From Rhodospirillaceae bacterium (GTDB lineage: Bacteria > Pseudomonadota > Alphaproteobacteria > Rhodospirillales > Rhodospirillaceae), in assembly GCA_004297485.1 (NCBI GenBank), contig SCTM01000306.1, positions 1 to 39,932 of the forward strand: a stretch of 39,932 nucleotides of DNA, in the 5' to 3' direction. Numbering within the stretch: position 1 is the stretch's first letter; each line of letters opens with the position of its first letter. Of the stretch, positions 25,236-33,774 are shown piece by piece. The translations under genes were made by a program, and so were the position numbers. The notes beneath the pieces were generated by a model that saw only the letters and a program-made list of their open reading frames with translations, was not told where the DNA came from and ran no database searches.

Positions 25236-28200
25236 GACGCCTGAGATCCAATGTCAACGGATGCTCCGGTTCGGTCGCGGATGGGGCCGGCGCGAACGCG
25301 CCGTCCGTATGTCCGAAAGGAAAAAACCGCGACCGGCGCCGGGTTTCCGCCGCATTGGCATTGACGGGAAACTGTTCGTAACTGCGTCCGCCCGGATGGC
25401 TGACATGGTAACCACACCCCCCCACTGATCTGCCGCTCCAGCGATCATAGAGATCAAACACCAAAGGTGCATCCACCGGCAAGGTCGGATGAAGGGCGCG
25501 CGGCGGCTTCCACGCCCGGTAGCGTATCCCGGCCACATACTCGCCCTTGGTGCCGGTCGCGCGCAGCGGCACGGCCCGGCCGTTGCAGACCAATATATGC
25601 CGTTCGGCCACCATGCCGTTCAGTTTGACCTGGAGACGTTCTACCGAACTGTCCACATTCCGCACCGTTCCCGCCGGCGTGGAATCCTCGCCGAGAACAT
25701 GCCACGGCTCCAGGGCCTGCCGCAGCTCGATCTCGATGCCGCGGTAAGCGACCTGGCCGATCTGCGGAAAACGGAACTCCTGGTGAGCGGTGAACCACGC
25801 GGGATTGAAGGCATACCCGGCACGGCGCAGATCATCGAGCACATCGGCGAAATCCGTCGCGCAGAAGAACGGCAGCATGAATTCATCGTGGAGCCGCGTG
25901 CCATAGCGCGCCAGCGGCTTGTCATAAGGCTGGCGCCAGAAGGCCGCGACCAGCGCGCGCAGCAGAAGTTGCTGGGCGAGGCTCATGCGCGCGTGGGGCG
26001 GCATCTCGAAGGCGCGCAACTCCAGCAGTCCGAGCCGCCCCGTGCTGCTGTCCGGGGAATAAAGTTTATCAACGCAAAACTCGGTGCGATGCGTATTGCC
26101 CGTCACGTCAACCAGGATGTCGCGGAAAATCCGATCCACCAGCCATGGCTGGGCACCGTCTGCCGTGGTCGCCACCTGGTCCAGGGCTTTGAACGCGGTT
26201 TCCAATTCATAGGTGGAATCGTCGCGGGCTTCGTCGATGCGGGGATGCTGGCTGGTGGGGCCGATGAACAGGCCGGAGAACAGGTAAGACAGCGACGGAT
26301 GATTATGCCAGTACCCCACCAGACTCTTGAGCAGATCGGGTCGACGCAGGAGCGGTGAATCCGCCGGTGTCGCGCCGCCGAGAACGATGTGGTTGCCGCC
26401 GCCGGTGCCCACGTGACGTCCATCGAGCATGAACTTTTCCGTGATCAGCCGCGTGGCGCGGGCATCGTCATAAAGCGTGGTGGTGACTTCGGTCAATTCG
26501 TCCCATGACTCCGTCGGCTGAATGTTCACTTCGATCACGCCCGGATCGGGAGTCACGGAAAATTTCCGCAGGCGGGGATCGAAAGGCGGCGGATAACCCT
26601 CGATCATGACCGAGCGGCCGCGCGCGGTGGCGACGTTCTCGATGGCCGCGGTCAGTTCAAGATAATCCGCGAGATCCTCAAGTGGCGGCATGAAGATGTA
26701 CATCAGGCCGTCGCGCACTTCGACGCACAAGGATGTGCGCACCACGCTGGGGTCCGAGACGCCTACTTTCGGCGCCTGCTCGCGAAAGCCCTGACCGAAG
26801 GGACGGGTCGCGGCAAGATGCTTGCCTGCCTCACCACCTTGCCCCGTGCGCGACTGAAGATCGGGATATGCGGGGAGCGGTCCGCGCGAGTCCATGGGGT
26901 CGATGGGCGCATAATAGGGATAGTCGCCAGGGTTGACCCAGGGCAGGGAGTCCAGCGGCAGGCGGTAGCCCATGGGTGAGTCACCCGGCAGCAGATACAT
27001 GGTCTCTGACCGCAAGAACCATGGGCCGCTGCGCCAGGACTCATTGCTGTCGCGTTTGAGGGGAAGGGCGAAGCCCACGACCTTGTCGAGGCCTTGTTCG
27101 AAAATCCGCGCGAGCCGTGCGCGCTCCATGGGGTCGCTGATCTTGCTTTTCAGCGGATCGACGTTGGTGGGTAGACGCCGCTCGCGCCACAAATAGTAAA
27201 ACGCATCCTCGTAGGCTGGTATGCAATAGGCCGGATCGACCTGCAGCCGTTCGGCGAGGGCATGGATAAAGAATCCGGCGTCCACCGAGCTGAGACTGGG
27301 CGTGGCGTCCTCGTCCGCCGCCAGCAGCTTTTTGTCCCGCCAAATGGGCTCGCCGTCCCTGCGCCAATAGCAGGTCAGCGCCCATCGCGGCAGTTGTTCG
27401 CCGGGATACCATTTGCCCTGGCCGTAATGGAGTAGATGGCCGGGCGCGAAACGATCCGCGAGACGACGGAGCATCTGCCCGGCGTAAAGCCGCTTGGTCG
27501 GTCCAAGCGCATCGGTGTTCCATTCCGCGCCGTCGGGATCGTCGGCGGCGACAAAGGTCGGCTCGCCGCCCATGGTGAGACGCACATCCATCGCCGTCAG
27601 GTCCGCGTCCACCCGTTTGCCCAGGGCGACGAGTTCGTGCCATTCGTTGTCGCCATAGGGCTTTGTGACGCGCGGCGTTTCGGCGAGACGATCGACCGAC
27701 ATTTCGAAGGCGAACTTAGCTTCGTCCTTCTCGGCAAGGCCGGTGATGGGCGCGGCGCTTCCGGGTTCGGGCGAGCAAGCGAGGGGGATATGCCCCTCGC
27801 CGGCCATGAGGCCCGATGTGGGGTCGAGCCCGACCCAGCCGGCGCCGGGAAGATAAACCTCGCACCAGGCGTGGAGATCGGTGAAATCCACCAGCGTCCC
27901 CTCGGGGCCGTCCAGAGGTTTCTGGTCCGCCACCAATTGGATCAGATAGCCAGAGACAAAGCGTGCGGCGAGCCCCAGATGGCGCAGGACCTGCACCAAT
28001 AGCCATCCCGAATCCCGGCATGAGCCGCGCCGCGACTTCAGCGTTTCCTCCGGCGTCTGGACACCCGCCTCCATGCGAATGACGTAACCGATGTCCGCCT
28101 GAACCTGGCGATTGAGTTCCACCAGCACATCGATGGTGATCCCGCTCGACGGCCGCAGCTTGTCGATGTAGGCGCGCAGCAAGGGCCCCGGCGGCGTTAG

Positions 28201-28557
28201 TTTGCGGAACGGCGCCAGCTCCTCGTCAAGAACCGGATCGTAGGTGAAGGGAAATTTCTCGGCGACCGGGTCGAGGAAAAAATCAAAGGGATTGATGACC
28301 GCCATGTCGGCGACCAAGTCGACGGTGATCGACAGACGGTCGGTTTTCTCGGGAAACACCAGGCGTGCAAGGAAGTTTCCTTGCGGGTCCTGTTGCCAGT
28401 TCAGGAAATAGCCGTCCGGTTCGACCTTCAGGGTGTAGGCCAGGATCGGTGTCCGGCAATGGGGCGCCGGGCGGAGCCGGACAATCTGGGGTCCGAGGGT
28501 GATGGGGCGGGTATAGCGGTATTCGGTGCGATGACGCAGGGCGACGTGAATGCTCAC
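25228..28557 (-). CDS. Transglutaminase-like/DUF2126 protein
   Basis: A 1109-residue protein with an N-terminal transglutaminase-like domain (residues about 1-290) and a long DUF2126 region (about 300-1105). The triad is Cys180 in RRGSCRDSGW, His229 in DLHAWCEV and Asp245 in LDPTSG. The DUF2126 part begins near LTMGGEPTFVAADDPDGAEWN and contains MFEQG-type and GGGNHIVLGG segments characteristic of this family, which is predicted to resemble a glutamate-cysteine-ligase-type or ATP-grasp partner. GTG 28557 is the start, with AAGGA seven bases upstream. It is the first gene of the operon with the ATP-grasp/alpha-E fusion and the short transglutaminase. There is no signal peptide, so action in the cytoplasm is expected. 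Confidence 0.9.
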   Translation of the reverse strand: MSIHVALRHRTEYRYTRPITLGPQIVRLRPAPHCRTPILAYTLKVEPDGYFLNWQQDPQGNFLARLVFPEKTDRLSITVDLVADMAVINPFDFFLDPVAEKFPFTYDPVLDEELAPFRKLTPPGPLLRAYIDKLRPSSGITIDVLVELNRQVQADIGYVIRMEAGVQTPEETLKSRRGSCRDSGWLLVQVLRHLGLAARFVSGYLIQLVADQKPLDGPEGTLVDFTDLHAWCEVYLPGAGWVGLDPTSGLMAGEGHIPLACSPEPGSAAPITGLAEKDEAKFAFEMSVDRLAETPRVTKPYGDNEWHELVALGKRVDADLTAMDVRLTMGGEPTFVAADDPDGAEWNTDALGPTKRLYAGQMLRRLADRFAPGHLLHYGQGKWYPGEQLPRWALTCYWRRDGEPIWRDKKLLAADEDATPSLSSVDAGFFIHALAERLQVDPAYCIPAYEDAFYYLWRERRLPTNVDPLKSKISDPMERARLARIFEQGLDKVVGFALPLKRDSNESWRSGPWFLRSETMYLLPGDSPMGYRLPLDSLPWVNPGDYPYYAPIDPMDSRGPLPAYPDLQSRTGQGGEAGKHLAATRPFGQGFREQAPKVGVSDPSVVRTSLCVEVRDGLMYIFMPPLEDLADYLELTAAIENVATARGRSVMIEGYPPPFDPRLRKFSVTPDPGVIEVNIQPTESWDELTEVTTTLYDDARATRLITEKFMLDGRHVGTGGGNHIVLGGATPADSPLLRRPDLLKSLVGYWHNHPSLSYLFSGLFIGPTSQHPRIDEARDDSTYELETAFKALDQVATTADGAQPWLVDRIFRDILVDVTGNTHRTEFCVDKLYSPDSSTGRLGLLELRAFEMPPHARMSLAQQLLLRALVAAFWRQPYDKPLARYGTRLHDEFMLPFFCATDFADVLDDLRRAGYAFNPAWFTAHQEFRFPQIGQVAYRGIEIELRQALEPWHVLGEDSTPAGTVRNVDSSVERLQVKLNGMVAERHILVCNGRAVPLRATGTKGEYVAGIRYRAWKPPRALHPTLPVDAPLVFDLYDRWSGRSVGGCGYHVSHPGGRSYEQFPVNANAAETRRRSRFFPFGHTDGAFAPAPSATEPEHPLTLDLRRHA

Positions 28558-28749
28558 GAAATATTCCTTCCGGCACTCCGGCGTGCGCCCCTACCAGCCG
28601 CCTCCCACGGCGTTCCTGCGAATCCGGCGTTAATCCTCGATTCATTGCGCGTCCGGATAGGCGATTGCAACAGCTAATCGGCTATCGGAGGCACCCTCGT
28701 CCACCTCGGTACGGGTTGAACCGGCCCTGCCGCGTGGCGGCCGTTGCGG

Positions 28750-29175
28750 CTAGAAAACCAGCATGCCCGCGCGGACGGTCATGGCTATGAGCACAAGCGA
28801 ACTCAAGCCCCAGAGCGGAAAGCGGATGGACAGTTTATTGGATGTCGCCTGGACAAGGCTGTGAAGGACGCGCAGCCCCATATAGGCCCAGGCGAGATAG
28901 AGATCGATCCCGGTCCCGCCGCCCGCCAGGGCAAGAACGATGGCCACGGCGTAAAACACCGTGGGCTGTTCCATAAGGTGGTTGTAGTTATGACTCGGCC
29001 ACTGGGCCTTGCCGGGCACGATGCCTTCAAGATCGATGCCCCGCATGCCGGGCCGTGCCAGGAGCGCAGGGTCCACGCCCTGCACGCCTTTCGCGCGGGC
29101 GGACATCATCCATAAAAGCATCACCATCGACCAGCCGGCGAGCGCAACGACCGGCGCGAGAATCGGACTATTCAT
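28750..29175 (-). CDS. MAPEG family membrane protein
   Basis: A 141-residue integral membrane protein with four hydrophobic helices, at about residues 5-25, 72-90, 93-110 and 118-139. The segments WPSHNYNHLMEQPTVFYAVAI and AWAYMGLRVLHSLVQ are the MAPEG signature (membrane-associated proteins in eicosanoid and glutathione metabolism). Family members include microsomal glutathione transferases that detoxify electrophiles; activity of bacterial members is seldom shown. GGAGGAG precedes ATG 29175 at a proper distance. The upstream epoxide hydrolase gene lies on the same strand 149 bases before it, which suggests joint handling of reactive epoxides; this is inference. Confidence 0.85.
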   Translation of the reverse strand: MNSPILAPVVALAGWSMVMLLWMMSARAKGVQGVDPALLARPGMRGIDLEGIVPGKAQWPSHNYNHLMEQPTVFYAVAIVLALAGGGTGIDLYLAWAYMGLRVLHSLVQATSNKLSIRFPLWGLSSLVLIAMTVRAGMLVF

Positions 29176-29184
29176 GATTTATCT

Positions 29185-29203
29185 CTCCTCCCAAGGCGAG
29201 GAG
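29185..29203 (-). promoter_or_regulatory. Hairpin covering the MAPEG ribosome-binding site
   Basis: On the minus strand CTCCTC (29198-29203) can pair with GAGGAG (29185-29190), which is the Shine-Dalgarno sequence of the MAPEG gene. The six-base stem has a seven-base loop. It could limit translation, but a short stem like this may be incidental. Confidence 0.3.
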
Positions 29204-29324
29204 GGAAGCATGCAGGAGCCGGTCGTGTAGGTCAAATACGTAGCGGGCCTCGGCGCGTCGCGCCGGTGCAGGACCTAACCCGGAGATAGCTCCAGCTCTT
29301 CCGTTCCAATTTCTTTTGTTGCCT

Positions 29325-30476
29325 CTACCTGAATTGCCGGAAGCAGGTGCGCAGTTCTTCGACGAACAGCTGCGGCTGTTCGAAGGCCGCGAAATGTCCA
29401 CCGCGGTCGAGCCTGTTCCAGTGGACGATGTTCTTGAAGGTTCGCTCCGCCCAACGGCGGGACGTCTTGTTGATTTCCTTTGGAAAGATGCTGCAGCCGG
29501 TCGGGACCTCGATCGGGCCGGTTTGCAGGCCGCTGCGGTTGAAGGATTCCCAGTACAGCCGTGCCGAGGACGTGCCCGCATTCGGCAACCAATAGAGCAT
29601 GATGTTGTCCAGCATCTCGTCGAGCGTCAGCACGTTCTCCGGATCGCCGCTACAGTCGGACCAAGTGCAGAGCTTCTCATAGATCCAGGCCGCTTGACCT
29701 GCCGGTGAGTCGGCGAGCCCGTAGCCCAGGGTCTGGGGGCGCGTGCGCTGCTGGAAGGCGTAGGCGCCTTCCTTATCCTGATAGTACTTCATCGCCGCGA
29801 GAGCTTCGGCTTCCTCGGGCGTGGGGTTCTCCATATCCGCTTTATCGGGTTGCGCGAATATGAGGTTGAGGTGAATTGCCGCAAGCTCTTTCGGTTGCAA
29901 CGCGGCCAGCGCGGTGGTCATGGCCGAGCCCCAGTCGCCGCCTTGCGCGACGAAGCGCGTATAGCCGAGGCGCTGCATCAGCGTGAGCCAGGCCTTCGCG
30001 ATCTTGGCGCTGTTCCAGCCGATGGTGGTGGGCTTGTCCGAGAATCCGTAGCCGGGAAGAGTCGGCAGCACGAGATGGAACGCGTCGCCTGCGTTGCCGC
30101 CATGGGCTACGGGGTTGGTCAGCGGGCCGATCACCTTATGGAACTCGATGATCGATCCCGGCCAGCCGTGAGTCATGAGCAGGGGCAGCGCCTTGGCCTC
30201 GGGCGAGGGGATGTGCAGGAAGTGGATGCCAAGTCCGTCGATCTCGGTCCGGAATTGCCCGAACCCGTTCAGCATGTTCTCGCAGCGCCGCCAATCATAT
30301 GTACCGCGCCAGTAGTCGCAGAGCCCGCGCACCTTGGCCAGCGGCGCACCTTGCGACCAGTCGCTCACGGTCTCGCGCTCGGGCCATCGCGTCATGTCCA
30401 GACGGAGTTTGAGATCGTCGAGCGCCGTCTGCGGAATGTTGAGGTGAAACGGCTCGATCCTCGCGGCGTCGGCCAT
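29325..30476 (-). CDS. Epoxide hydrolase (alpha/beta fold)
   Basis: A 383-residue enzyme of the microsomal-type epoxide hydrolase group, which opens epoxides to diols. It has the EH N-terminal segment (EPFHLNIPQTALDDLKLRLDMTRWPE), the oxyanion motif HGWPGS (residues 103-108), the nucleophile motif GGDWGS with Asp181, lid Tyr residues in MLYWLPNAGTSSARLYW, and the final His in RGGHFAAFE. Asp rather than Ser as nucleophile separates it from lipases. ATG 30476 is preferred over an in-frame GTG-type start at 30533 because AAGGGAG lies seven bases before it and family similarity begins there. No signal peptide is visible. The MAPEG gene follows on the same strand. Confidence 0.9.
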   Translation of the reverse strand: MADAARIEPFHLNIPQTALDDLKLRLDMTRWPERETVSDWSQGAPLAKVRGLCDYWRGTYDWRRCENMLNGFGQFRTEIDGLGIHFLHIPSPEAKALPLLMTHGWPGSIIEFHKVIGPLTNPVAHGGNAGDAFHLVLPTLPGYGFSDKPTTIGWNSAKIAKAWLTLMQRLGYTRFVAQGGDWGSAMTTALAALQPKELAAIHLNLIFAQPDKADMENPTPEEAEALAAMKYYQDKEGAYAFQQRTRPQTLGYGLADSPAGQAAWIYEKLCTWSDCSGDPENVLTLDEMLDNIMLYWLPNAGTSSARLYWESFNRSGLQTGPIEVPTGCSIFPKEINKTSRRWAERTFKNIVHWNRLDRGGHFAAFEQPQLFVEELRTCFRQFR

Positions 30477-30755
30477 CGCTGGACTCCCTTCATGGCAATC
30501 GCCAACTCTAGAGAATAGCAATACGGCAACCAAGGCCGAAGCTCCGTAGATTGCGCGTTATGCGCCTCCAATCAAAAACATGTTGTGAGGTCCGCGCGGA
30601 TTGGCCGATTCGTTAGGGCCTCCGCTCTTGTTGCCTCTTGCCGCTTGGGCAGGGCGGGGCCACCATGACACCCTGCGGCCATGGTCAGGCGCGGTAATCG
30701 ACCGCGTGCTTGACGGAAAAATATTCTGGTCGGCACCACGAAGAAAGCAGCGCGC
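30477..30755. other. Divergent promoter region, epoxide hydrolase and LLM oxidoreductase
   Basis: A stretch of 279 bases between divergent genes. On the minus strand TTCGGC and TATTCT with a 17-base spacer (about 30499-30527) are a moderate promoter candidate for the hydrolase gene. On the plus strand TTGACG (30711-30716) resembles a -35 element, but no -10 was found at the right distance. No operator palindrome stands out apart from CTCTAGAG near 30508-30515. Confidence 0.35.
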
Positions 30756-31790
30756 ATGAAGTTTGGAATCAGCGTCGGTCACAGCGGAGCTCACATGAGC
30801 TTGCCGATCAAACGCATCCAGCGGGCCGAGGAGCTGGGCTTCGATTCGGTCTGGGCCTCCGAGACCTACAGCTCCGACGCGGTGACGCCGCTTGCGTATA
30901 TCGCAGCGCTCACCAAGAAAATCCGTCTTGGCACGGGGATCGCGCAGCTGGCGGCGCGCACACCCGCCAACATGGCGATGTGCGCCCAGACCATCGACGC
31001 GCTTGCCGGCGGCAATCGCATGATCGTCGGTATCGGGGTCTCCGGCCCGCAGATCGTCGAGGGCTGGTACGGTCAGCCCTGGGGCAAGCCCAATCACCGC
31101 CTGCGCGACTACGTCACGATCATGAAGAAGATCTGGAAGCGCGACGGACCCGTGGCCTATGAGGGCAAGGAGATCTCGTTGCCCTACAAGGGGCCGGGCG
31201 CGACCGGTCTCGGCAAGCCGTTGAAGAGCGTCATGCACGGCAACCCCCACATTCCGGTCTTTCTCGGGACGGCGACGCCGATGAACGTTCGCATGACCGC
31301 CGAAGTCGCCGACGGGTGGATCGGGATGCATTTGACGCCGCACACCGTCAAGGATTACGTGCCGATCATCGAAGAGGGTCTCGCCCGGCGTACCGACGGC
31401 AAGACGCTGAAGGACTTTGTGCTGCGCGGCACGCTCTCGGTTTATGTTGATAACGACGTCAAGAGCGCGATCAACGCCGTGAAGCCGCATGTCGCGCTCT
31501 ATGCCGGCGGCATGGGTGCCAAGGACAAGAACTTTCACAAGGACGCCATGATCCAACGCGGCTTCAAGGACGCGGCTGAGCGCATCCAGGAGCTTTTTCT
31601 CGCCGGGCGCAAGGACGAGGCGGCCGCGGCGGTGCCCGACGAGTATATAGATGACGAAACCCTCATCGGCCCGCCGGAGCGGATCAAGCAGCGCTGGAAG
31701 CTGTGGCGCGATTCCGGCCTCAACATGATGACTTTCGTCCAGCCCAGCGACGAGACATTGGAGCTTCTGGGCACGTTGCCCCGCGACTGA
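30756..31790 (+). CDS. Luciferase-like (LLM class) flavin or F420 oxidoreductase
   Basis: A 344-residue member of the bacterial luciferase-like superfamily, a TIM barrel that uses reduced FMN or F420. The N-terminal MKFGISVGHSGAH strand, AEELGFDSVWASET, KKIRLGTGIAQLAARTPANMAMCAQTIDALAGGNRMIVGIG and the later PVFLGTATPMNVRMTAEVADGW match the superfamily pattern. The C-terminal segment DETLIGPPERIKQRWKLWRDSGLNMMTF is also typical. The cofactor cannot be told from sequence by eye. The upstream gene is divergent; the enoyl-CoA hydratase follows 47 bases downstream and is likely co-transcribed. A role in oxidative attack on a hydrocarbon or xenobiotic is inferred from the neighbours. Confidence 0.87.
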   Translation: MKFGISVGHSGAHMSLPIKRIQRAEELGFDSVWASETYSSDAVTPLAYIAALTKKIRLGTGIAQLAARTPANMAMCAQTIDALAGGNRMIVGIGVSGPQIVEGWYGQPWGKPNHRLRDYVTIMKKIWKRDGPVAYEGKEISLPYKGPGATGLGKPLKSVMHGNPHIPVFLGTATPMNVRMTAEVADGWIGMHLTPHTVKDYVPIIEEGLARRTDGKTLKDFVLRGTLSVYVDNDVKSAINAVKPHVALYAGGMGAKDKNFHKDAMIQRGFKDAAERIQELFLAGRKDEAAAAVPDEYIDDETLIGPPERIKQRWKLWRDSGLNMMTFVQPSDETLELLGTLPRD

Positions 31791-31837
31791 CACAACGAGC
31801 AAACCCGCCGCGCGCGGCAGATCAGGGAGACGAACGC

Positions 31838-32614
31838 ATGTACGTGAAGAGAGAAGTCCGCCAGGATATTTGCATCCTCACCTTCAACAGGCCGGAGATC
31901 CACAATGCCCTGAACGACGAGGCACAGGACGATCTCCTTGAGGCCTTCACCTGGGCGCAGAAATCCAAGGACTTCAAGATCGTTCTGCTGCGCGGCGAGG
32001 GGCGCTCGTTTTGCTCCGGGCGCGACACGCGTCTCATGGGCGAGCGCAAACCCGGCGTGAAGCACTATGACTTCATGAAGGAGGCAACGCGGAGCATCCG
32101 CACTCTCCTCGACATGGGCAAGCCACTTATCGCCGCCGTCAAGGGCGCGGCGATCGGCGCCGGTGCCGAGATGGCGATGGTTGCCGATTTCCGCATTTCC
32201 GCCACCGATCTCAAATTCGCGCTGCCCGAGGCGAAATACGGGCTTTCCGTCGACCAGGGCGGCTCGGCCCTGGCCGCCTCGCTGATCGGGCCGGCGCGAA
32301 CCAAGTACTTGCTGATGACGGGCAATATGATCGACGCCAAGACCGCCTACGATTGGGGGCTGGTCGATTTCCTTGTCAGTCCGGAGGAACTCGATGCCAA
32401 GGCCTTCGAGATGGCGGCCAGCATCGCCAATCAGCCGTCCTATCGCGCCGTTATGGCGGCGAAGGAACTGGTCGACGAGTTATGGTCCGACGCCATGCGG
32501 GCCGCGATGCGGCGCGAGTTGCTTAGCCAGGTTGCTCTCCTCGGCTCGGAGGAGTTTGTCGAGATGCGCGAGAAGCGGCGGCAGGCACTCGCCGCCAAGA
32601 AGACCGGAGGCTGA
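31838..32614 (+). CDS. Enoyl-CoA hydratase/isomerase family protein
   Basis: A 258-residue crotonase-fold protein. The motif AAIGAGAEMAMVADF carries the first catalytic Glu position and LPEAKYGLSVDQGGS the second, matching Glu144 and Glu164 of rat enoyl-CoA hydratase. The oxyanion segment GEGRSFCSGRDTRLMG is present early. Hydration of enoyl-CoA is therefore plausible, although crotonase homologues differ widely in substrate. ATG 31838 is chosen because AGGGAGA lies eight bases upstream and the family N-terminus begins there, although the open frame extends to 31703 inside the previous gene. It is probably in an operon with the LLM oxidoreductase and converges with the NTF2-like gene. Confidence 0.9.
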   Translation: MYVKREVRQDICILTFNRPEIHNALNDEAQDDLLEAFTWAQKSKDFKIVLLRGEGRSFCSGRDTRLMGERKPGVKHYDFMKEATRSIRTLLDMGKPLIAAVKGAAIGAGAEMAMVADFRISATDLKFALPEAKYGLSVDQGGSALAASLIGPARTKYLLMTGNMIDAKTAYDWGLVDFLVSPEELDAKAFEMAASIANQPSYRAVMAAKELVDELWSDAMRAAMRRELLSQVALLGSEEFVEMREKRRQALAAKKTGG

Positions 32615-32631
32615 GGAGAACGCACCTCCTC

Positions 32632-33144
32632 TTATTGGGCTTTCTGTGGTGCGTAGGGCAGCAGCCACATCTGCTTGAGGGTGAATACGCGCGATTGGAA
32701 CTTCCACTGGCCGTCCATCTTCACCAGCTTGTCGTCGTAGACGCCGGTGAAGGCCATGCGGCCACTGTGATCGGCCCTGTCGCCGAACTCATGGATAGTG
32801 CTGCGCGCGGTTGCGGTATCGCCGCTGACGGTGATGATGGCTGGTGTGTTGATTTGCGCAAGATCGGCAGCCGTCTCAACGGCGTTCTTAATGCCCGGAC
32901 CCACCTCCGCCCCCTTGAAGCTAAATTTGGCGGGCGTGCCCACGGTCTCCCACGTACCGTCTGGCGTGAAAAGCGGGGCGATCGCGTCAAAGTCATGGCG
33001 TGTCACCGCCAGGCTATAGCTACTCAGCACGTCCTGGACCGCTATGCGTTCGAGGGCCTGTTTGCTGTCGCGGTTGTCACAACCGCTCAAGAACCAGACG
33101 GCGGCCAGCGTCACGACCACAATGCTTAGAGTCTTATTGCCCAT
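32632..33144 (-). CDS. NTF2-like (SnoaL-type) lipoprotein
   Basis: A 170-residue protein with a lipoprotein signal (hydrophobic IVVVTLAAVWFLSGC, Cys22 at the lipobox) followed by a single cone-shaped NTF2-like domain. The pattern ALERIAVQDVLSSYSLAVTRHDFDAIAPLFTPDGTWE and later GRMAFTGVYDDKLVKMDGQWKFQSR fits SnoaL/NTF2 members, which include polyketide cyclases and small ligand-binding or dehydratase proteins. Lipoprotein sorting would place it on the periplasmic face of a membrane. It converges with the enoyl-CoA hydratase gene, 17 bases apart. The catalytic residues needed for a specific enzyme type could not be assigned. Confidence 0.75.
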   Translation of the reverse strand: MGNKTLSIVVVTLAAVWFLSGCDNRDSKQALERIAVQDVLSSYSLAVTRHDFDAIAPLFTPDGTWETVGTPAKFSFKGAEVGPGIKNAVETAADLAQINTPAIITVSGDTATARSTIHEFGDRADHSGRMAFTGVYDDKLVKMDGQWKFQSRVFTLKQMWLLPYAPQKAQ

Positions 33145-33381
33145 CTCACCCTCCCATCGACCGGTGCGTGTTTCGCTGCATGGACGGCATGGCCAGCACT
33201 ATGTGGGGCCAAACGTTGATCAAGTCTATCGGGCATGCCGACGTAGGCTTGTTCGGGACAAGAAAAACTTCGGAGCTAGCAGAGGTATTTTATCTGCGAT
33301 CAGCCTTCGCCTTGAGTGCGCTGCGCCGCCCTGTTCGGCTAATGGGTGTTACCCATGTCTCCGGGCCGGACAGGCGAAGTT
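33145..33381. other. Intergenic region before tRNA-Ser
   Basis: About 240 bases with no supported gene. A perfect ATGGGT/ACCCAT stem (33342-33356) with a three-base loop lies 26 bases beyond the 3' end of tRNA-Ser in its transcription direction, but it has no following T-tract. The NTF2-like gene must be driven from the left part of this stretch; no clear hexamers were assigned. Confidence 0.4.
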
Positions 33382-33472
33382 TGGCGGAGGGGGAGGGATT
33401 CGAACCCTCGATACGCTTTTGGCGTATACACACTTTCCAGGCGTGCGCCTTCAACCGCTCGGCCACCCCTCC
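33382..33472 (-). tRNA. tRNA-Ser (anticodon GGA)
   Basis: The minus strand gives a complete type II tRNA of 91 bases with CCA encoded at the 3' end (33382-33384). The acceptor stem pairs GGAGGGG with CCCCTCC and is followed by a G discriminator. The anticodon loop reads CTGGAAA between CACGC and GTGTG, so the anticodon is GGA, which reads the serine codons UCC and UCU. A long variable arm (TACGCC-AAAA-GCGTA region) and the TTCGAAT T-loop confirm tRNA-Ser. Encoded CCA is common but not universal in alphaproteobacteria. Confidence 0.95.
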
Positions 33473-33774
33473 GGATCTTCGTCGATCAGCACCCCGAGTC
33501 TCACGCGGCGGCGTCGATTTGAAGCGCCGGACCCTATATGAGGCACCCCCGTCGCCGCAACAGCCCTTCGGCCCGGCCCGAAAATAGTAGCGGGCCGAAA
33601 TCAGGATTCTGTAACATTTCCACAGGGTTGTGGATAACTACATGATCTCGCCGAATGCGTGTTAACCTTTTTTGCGTCGCATGAAGGAAAATTATATTGA
33701 AATTTTAATGCTTTGGCGCCTACAACTCAGAATACGGGGTAAGGAAACGTCGACGTGACGACGCGGGGTTTTCC
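33473..33774. other. AT-rich intergenic region with paired DnaA boxes
   Basis: A 302-base stretch between tRNA-Ser and a small membrane protein gene. It holds an inverted pair of DnaA-box-like sites at 33617-33637 and an AT-rich stretch (about 33661-33712) rich in A/T tracts. TTTGCG (33671-33676) and TATATT (33693-33698) with a 16-base spacer form a candidate promoter for the downstream gene. No coding sequence is supported. Confidence 0.5.
33617..33637. promoter_or_regulatory. Inverted pair of DnaA boxes
   Basis: TGTGGATAA (33629-33637) is the exact reverse complement of the consensus DnaA box TTATCCACA. Four bases before it is TTTCCACA (33617-33624), a weaker copy in the opposite orientation. 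An AT-rich stretch begins about 25 bases further right. A single consensus 9-mer is expected by chance every few hundred kilobases, so the pairing is the more telling part. It may regulate the following gene or titrate DnaA. Confidence 0.45.

Noticed and set aside
33342-33356. Perfect ATGGGT/ACCCAT stem beyond the tRNA-Ser 3' end as a terminator
   Set aside because: Only six pairs and no T-tract on the minus strand; mentioned as a dyad only.
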